Assembly: GCA_025210745.1 (NCBI GenBank)
Contig: JAOARC010000049.1
Location: 1 to 34,773, forward strand
Length of the DNA: 34,773 nt
Source: Bacteriovoracaceae bacterium
Lineage (GTDB): Bacteria; Bdellovibrionota; Bacteriovoracia; Bacteriovoracales; Bacteriovoracaceae
Reading direction: 5' to 3'
Shown here piece after piece: positions 30,842 through 34,773 of this stretch; position 1 is the stretch's first letter; each line of letters begins with the position of its first letter. Position numbers and translations under genes: made by a program. The notes beneath the pieces were generated by a model. That model searched no databases. It saw only the letters and a list, made by a program, of their open reading frames with translations, and was not told the DNA's origin.

Positions 30842-32293
30842 TTAGTTTATTTGTGTTTTGTTTTTCGCACAAGTGATTAAAAATATAATTTGAATAGTGA
30901 AGAAGCTTCCAAGAAATATCGCACCACCCTCGCTGAAACCATAGGAATGAAGCCCTGCAGCAAGAATGTAGTTAACGCCAAACCATGCCATCATAACGCT
31001 CATAAAGCCTGCTGCACAAGCAATTACAAAGCGATGAGTGTTAATCCAGTTAGTCCCTTTTGCATGTAGTAGTACCATATAGAAAAGAAGAACAATAAGT
31101 GACCAAGTTTCTTTAGGATCCCACCCCCAAAATCTTCCCCAGGAGTAGTCAGCCCAAATACCTCCTAGGATAATACCAGCGCTTAATAGTACGATACCTA
31201 TCTTAACACAGGTGTATATGAGTTTTTCGTTATATCGATATTGCTTTGCCGATATTTTTTGAAATCTTTGTTTAAATAAAGTTATACAGGCGACAATCCA
31301 ACTGAGTGCTAAAGCAGCATAGCTTAGTATAATTGTTGTTACATGGGTTGATAGCCAAAAGTTATCTCTTAGAACTGGGACTAGGGGAGATATATCTTCA
31401 TTTAGCATTCCAAAAGAAAACTTCATCATAAATAAACATAAAATATTGTACGCAAGACCCCCAATGATATAGATATTTTCTTTTTTAAAGATATAGATAC
31501 TAAGAGCGATAATTAGTGCTCCAAGACCAGAAAACATAACAGTTTCATACATATTTGTAATTGGAGCTCTTCCTGAAACCATAACTCTTAGGACAATCCC
31601 ATAAATCTGAATTAAAACTGTTATTAAACTAATTGCAATTGCAGCTTTTTGCTTCTTTAGAACTAAGAAAAAGATGGCAATTAGGGCCAGTAGCATTGCA
31701 TAGGTAAAAGGTTTTGTCTTAATAAGCATGATTTCTTTTAAGAAGCTAGTATCTGATTTTTCTTTATACTTTTTGTCAAGATCAAGAATTTTAGTAGTAC
31801 TATCATCTTTAATAATATCGGCATAAGAGTGCCAAGAGAATTTATTTCCAGTATCAATTGGAAGCTTCCAAAGTATTCCAGAGGTTAGATCAGTGTAAAC
31901 TTGCATTCTAAACCAAAGTTTGTTTAAGGCTTTCTTGTAAGATGTTTTTTCTTTTTCTTTAATAATTTGAATTCTAATAAGTTCTTGTTGCTCTATGGCT
32001 TTATTTATATCAATTTTTGATGTTGATATTTTAAAAAACTCTTTTAGTTTTGGGTGCTCAATAGGTATTTCAATAGAGTGTTTATCTCCAGAGTTATTAA
32101 GCATGCAAAAAACTTTTAAGGCAGATTGGCCATTGTATGAGTACTTGTTTGTTAAGGTTTTAATAGTGGATCTTGCTGTAGCTAAAAGAACCTTTACTCT
32201 TCCTCCATTTAGAGTGGAAGTATGAGATAGTTTATTGCAATCAAGTGCAAATGAGTTAAAAGACAAAAGTAATATGAGTAAGGTTTTATACAT
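30842..32293 (-). CDS. ccsA: Cytochrome c biogenesis protein CcsA (system II heme handling)
   Basis: 483 residues. After a signal peptide (MYKTLLILLLSFNSFA) comes a ~175-residue periplasmic region, then about eight membrane helices from residue 196. The tryptophan-rich WWD heme-handling motif lies at about 384-398 (WGRFWGWDPKETWSL). Candidate external heme ligands are His317 (STHVTTIILSYA), the His in NTHRFV and the His in GLHSYGF. SGRAPITNMYETVMF is typical of CcsA/CcsB of this family. With ResB it carries and attaches heme to apocytochrome c in the periplasm. Its start overlaps the resB stop as ATGTATAA. The N-terminal periplasmic extension is longer than in the shortest CcsA forms. Confidence 0.93.
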   Translation of the reverse strand: MYKTLLILLLSFNSFALDCNKLSHTSTLNGGRVKVLLATARSTIKTLTNKYSYNGQSALKVFCMLNNSGDKHSIEIPIEHPKLKEFFKISTSKIDINKAIEQQELIRIQIIKEKEKTSYKKALNKLWFRMQVYTDLTSGILWKLPIDTGNKFSWHSYADIIKDDSTTKILDLDKKYKEKSDTSFLKEIMLIKTKPFTYAMLLALIAIFFLVLKKQKAAIAISLITVLIQIYGIVLRVMVSGRAPITNMYETVMFSGLGALIIALSIYIFKKENIYIIGGLAYNILCLFMMKFSFGMLNEDISPLVPVLRDNFWLSTHVTTIILSYAALALSWIVACITLFKQRFQKISAKQYRYNEKLIYTCVKIGIVLLSAGIILGGIWADYSWGRFWGWDPKETWSLIVLLFYMVLLHAKGTNWINTHRFVIACAAGFMSVMMAWFGVNYILAAGLHSYGFSEGGAIFLGSFFTIQIIFLITCAKNKTQIN

Positions 32294-33896
32294 CTTTTTT
32301 CCTTTTTTTCTTTCTTCTAATTATGTAATGCCAGATAGATCCAAGAACAAGTAATAGGGATCCAAGATATTTTAGAGTTCGACCTGGGTCGTAGTTAACA
32401 CTAAAGACACTTGCATAGTCACCATTTTTATCTTTGTAGTAAGAAGATTGGTAAAACGTAAATTGATCATATTTTAATGGCTCATTCATATAGACATGAT
32501 GTTTTGTAGCACCTGTCGTTTGAGATGGGTCTAGTAAGTCTACAAAGCTCTCATAGCTGGCGGCATTTTTAGTTCCCGGGTTTGTTTTCATAACAAACTG
32601 TTTAAGGGTTATCTGGTATGGAAGATCAATACTCTTTTTTGTAATAATAAAGTTCATTGTATCTATAGAGTTTGTAACACTAAGAGGAGCATCAGATCTA
32701 ACCCAATAATGAGTTTTTCCAAACTTTACTTTTATTGCTTTTGTATCATTTTCAATTTGATCTGATGTTTTTGCTAAAGGTTTCGCGTAAGAAGGTATTT
32801 GAGTTGGATAAGAGCTATCTGAATACTTATTTAAGTATAGTTTAAAGTTCATCCACGGCAAGGATATCGGTTTATTTTTAGTTATAACTTTGGATTTCCA
32901 TGTTTTTAATCCTTTTTTATAGAAGACAGCTTTTTTTCCAAAAATGAATAAGTTTGGCTTTTTTGTAAAAAGCTTTTTACTAAAAACTCTAAAAGGAGTG
33001 GATTCATCTTTGGTCAGATCGTCTTTTACTGCCATTGGTGAAAAATTTGGAAAGAATTTTAAAGTCTTGTTTTGATACTTAAAACTTAAGAAATCTGTTC
33101 CTAAAGGTGATTTTTTTGTTTCTATTCCCATTTGTTCAGATGTTTTGCATTCATCTGTTTTTGCATTCCATATAAGGTAACCAGTTTTTGTTTTTCGAAT
33201 AAAACAATCATGTAAGTTTTTTGGCATAAAGTGAAAGCTTAGCAAGCCTAGTTTTTTTGTCGATTTAAAGTCAGCATTAGGATGCATAGATAAAATGACA
33301 TTCTCATTAAAGTTTTCATTGTATAATGTTAGATCAATTGAGGACTCTTTAATTTGTTTTATGCTTTTTTGCCAAATTGTTTTATTTTTTGAAAAAGGTA
33401 AATATGTACCTAGGGTCATATTCTTATAAGGAGCATTTAATTCAACTTTCTTAGCAACGTAAGGAAGTGCATATTCAATAACCTTATTTTCTTTTAAAAG
33501 ATGAATTTTTAGGACATCTTCATTAATAATAATCTTGTTGCTAGGGGATTTGAGCTTAAGGTCTATGGATCCATCAATACCATTAATATATGTTATTGCT
33601 GCACCAAAAAATAAAATCATAAGTCCTAAGTGGATAGTGTAAAAACCGTAGAGACTTTTTTTAGGAGGAAGTCTTACTATTGTGGCCATAAGAATACTTA
33701 AAAACATACATATTTCTAAGGCAATAAACCACCAAGATTTGTATATTAATCTTCCGGCAAAGTCTGTTCCATTGTAGCTTTCAACAAATGTACCCCATAT
33801 GAGTGCTAGAGCAAACACACTTATAATAACAGCTGCAAACTTTAAGGATGCAAAGGTTTTTTCTAATGTCTTGTAAAAATTTAAAAATAAGTTCAT
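32286..33896 (-). CDS. resB: ResB-like cytochrome c biogenesis protein
   Basis: 536 residues from the ATG at 33896; an ATG at 33920 would add eight residues and neither has a clear ribosome site. Membrane helices: about 18-37, 55-76, 86-106 and one near the C-terminus (about 508-525). The large periplasmic domain between them ends in the ResB block YMNEPLKYDQFTFYQSSY, then VNYDPGRTLKYLGSLLLVLG. It is the partner of CcsA in system II heme delivery. Coupled to ccsA by an 8-base overlap. The Lys-rich end (RRKKKRKKDV) is cytoplasmic. Thiol-supply genes such as ccdA and resA are not in the window. Confidence 0.92.
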   Translation of the reverse strand: MNLFLNFYKTLEKTFASLKFAAVIISVFALALIWGTFVESYNGTDFAGRLIYKSWWFIALEICMFLSILMATIVRLPPKKSLYGFYTIHLGLMILFFGAAITYINGIDGSIDLKLKSPSNKIIINEDVLKIHLLKENKVIEYALPYVAKKVELNAPYKNMTLGTYLPFSKNKTIWQKSIKQIKESSIDLTLYNENFNENVILSMHPNADFKSTKKLGLLSFHFMPKNLHDCFIRKTKTGYLIWNAKTDECKTSEQMGIETKKSPLGTDFLSFKYQNKTLKFFPNFSPMAVKDDLTKDESTPFRVFSKKLFTKKPNLFIFGKKAVFYKKGLKTWKSKVITKNKPISLPWMNFKLYLNKYSDSSYPTQIPSYAKPLAKTSDQIENDTKAIKVKFGKTHYWVRSDAPLSVTNSIDTMNFIITKKSIDLPYQITLKQFVMKTNPGTKNAASYESFVDLLDPSQTTGATKHHVYMNEPLKYDQFTFYQSSYYKDKNGDYASVFSVNYDPGRTLKYLGSLLLVLGSIWHYIIRRKKKRKKDV

Positions 33897-34053
33897 AAAA
33901 TACGTACCAGAAGATGTCATATAAGTATTAATAAGGCAAAAACATCTTTAATAAATGTTTAACTCTTTTATAATATTTATGTATAAAAAGTATTTGATTT
34001 AGGTCATTTATTATCCTACAATTAAGCTCTTCTAATAACATTAAGAGGGTAGA

Positions 34054-34503
34054 TTGAGTAACTTAAAGCTAGATTTTATAAAGTTGTCTAAAGATGAAGA
34101 TCTTAGAAGAATACATGAATTTAATATAAAAGCCTTTTCTGATGAAGACTTAGAGTGGACTTATGAAAACTTAAAGTCCCAATTAAATGATGGATGGATT
34201 CTTTATGCAGCAAATTTTGAAGGAAGTCTTGTGGCTGCGGCTTTTGTAAAAGTTGATGGAGATGAACTTTTAACTAAAAATACTTCTATATCAGTTGATT
34301 ACCAGGGAAATGGGTTTTCACATATGATTAAGGACTTTTTTGAAGATGTTGCCCGTGATGAAGGTGTTAAAAAGCTTATTAATCTTTGCCCTTTTGATAA
34401 TTTTCGTATGATATCTTTGAATGAGAGGCATGAGTATACTAAAACGGGTAATAAGTTTGGTAAGAATAAAGAAATAATTGAATGGGTTAAGTTGATTAAC
34501 TAA
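34054..34503 (+). CDS. GNAT-family N-acetyltransferase
   Basis: 149 residues. The GNAT acetyl-CoA loop is SVDYQGNGFSHMIKDFFEDVA (about 87-107), with preceding beta strands (GWILYAANFEGSLVAAAFVKV). The start codon is TTG at 34054, supported by GAGGG 5 bases upstream, and the frame has no better ATG. Only 26 bases separate its stop from the next gene, which has its own strong ribosome site, so they may share a transcript. Substrate is unknown. The linkage to a Lys-rich H1-like protein raises the possibility of lysine acetylation of that protein, but this is speculation. Confidence 0.78.
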   Translation: MSNLKLDFIKLSKDEDLRRIHEFNIKAFSDEDLEWTYENLKSQLNDGWILYAANFEGSLVAAAFVKVDGDELLTKNTSISVDYQGNGFSHMIKDFFEDVARDEGVKKLINLCPFDNFRMISLNERHEYTKTGNKFGKNKEIIEWVKLIN

Positions 34504-34529
34504 TTTATTATAATGTGGAGGGCTAAAAG

Positions 34530-34773
34530 ATGGCTAAGAAGAAAGTTACAAAGAAAAAAGTAGCTAAAAAAGCAACTAAGAAGAAGGTAGCTAAAAAAGC
34601 AACTAAGAAGAAGGTAGCTAAAAAAGCAACTAAGAAAAAGGTAGCTAAAAAAGCAACTAAGAAAAAGGTAGCTAAAAAAGCAACCAAGAAGAAGGTAGCT
34701 AAAAAAGCAACTAAGAAAAAGGTTGCTAAAAAAGCAACTAAGAAAAAAGTAGCTAAAAAAGCAACTAAGAAAA
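34530..34773 (+). CDS. Histone H1-like Lys/Ala repeat protein (3' truncated by window edge)
   Basis: The ATG at 34530 has the strong ribosome site GGAGGG 7 bases upstream. The product begins MAKKKVTKKK and continues as 9-residue units VAKKATKKK: seven complete copies and the start of an eighth before the window ends. Such Lys/Ala/Thr tails occur in bacterial histone-H1-like proteins (Bordetella BpH1, Chlamydia Hc2 and AlgP-type proteins) and bind DNA by charge. No other domain is seen, but the C-terminal part is outside. The same motif is found as the tail of the topoisomerase B subunit. It may compact the chromosome in a resting or transmissible cell form; that is inference. Confidence 0.78.
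   Translation, partial: MAKKKVTKKKVAKKATKKKVAKKATKKKVAKKATKKKVAKKATKKKVAKKATKKKVAKKATKKKVAKKATKKKVAKKATKK
34560..34773 (+). repeat. 27-bp tandem repeat array within the H1-like gene
   Basis: Units of 27 bases begin at 34560, 34587, 34614, 34641, 34668, 34695, 34722 and 34749 (last one cut). They differ mostly by A/G at synonymous Lys positions, one T/C change at a Thr codon (ACT/ACC) and GTA/GTT at Val, showing that the units are nearly identical and recently copied or homogenised. The array is open to unequal recombination in whole-unit steps, so length may vary between strains. Confidence 0.9.

Noticed and set aside
34501..34529. TATAAT (34509-34514) as a promoter for the H1-like gene
   Set aside because: The start would fall around 34521 and destroy the ribosome site GGAGGG, and no good -35 box is at 16-18 bases.
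34560..34773. Direct repeats as a CRISPR array
   Set aside because: Units are contiguous 27-base copies in frame with a Lys-rich protein; there are no unique spacers.

Overview
The window is AT-rich DNA densely packed with genes on both strands. Gene content (Rrf2-led SUF operon, system II cytochrome c biogenesis, CHASE2-adenylate cyclase, PilZ protein, many lipoproteins and secreted hydrolases, a lysine/alanine repeat protein) and the strong AGA/AAA codon bias suggest a low-GC, didermic bacterium. A member of the Bdellovibrionota, close to Bacteriovorax/Halobacteriovorax, is my best guess. This placement is inferred from content only. I saw no rRNA, tRNA, CRISPR array, insertion sequence or prophage.

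Layout. 1-149 is the 3' end of a Cys-rich protein gene. 146-3549 (minus) is a compact four-gene unit: a CrtI-like FAD oxidoreductase, FabG, FabZ and a FabI-family reductase, which is a reductive fatty-acyl cycle without a ketosynthase. 3641-5951 (plus) holds a formylglycine-enzyme-fold lipoprotein behind a structured leader, then a secreted HEXXH metalloprotease. 6134-8362 (minus) is a CHASE2-adenylate cyclase, divergent from aerobic hemF. 9322-9760 is a decayed stretch carrying a broken XRE-type regulator.

9763-16175 (minus) is the Fe-S assembly operon rrf2-sufB-sufC-sufD-sufS-nfu, which continues into a putative outer-membrane barrel gene. A PilZ gene lies divergent to it and ends against argS. 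18764-20128 holds a small secreted Cys protein, a GNAT acetyltransferase and an SRPBCC-like exported protein with a probable leaderless GTG start. 20243-23748 (plus) encodes both subunits of an unusual type IIA topoisomerase and ends in a strong terminator.

23801-29322 contains a metzincin lipoprotein, a transaldolase of the small fructose-6-phosphate aldolase type, an exported coiled-coil protein, a polysaccharide deacetylase, an exported unknown protein and a heme-oxygenase-like metalloprotein. 29387-33896 (minus) holds a membrane histidine kinase and, upstream of it, resB-ccsA. The window closes with a TTG-start GNAT gene and the beginning of a histone-H1-like protein made of 9-residue repeats.

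How the parts fit. Several genes concern heme, iron-sulfur and cytochrome c supply (hemF, suf, resB-ccsA, possibly the heme-oxygenase-like protein). Others concern exported hydrolysis (two zinc proteases and a deacetylase) and nucleotide second messengers (adenylate cyclase, PilZ). The lysine-rich tail on the topoisomerase B subunit resembles the terminal H1-like repeat protein, which hints at a shared mode of DNA binding. The most notable items are the topoisomerase pair, the H1-like repeats, the four-gene acyl-reduction operon and several leader or operator structures.
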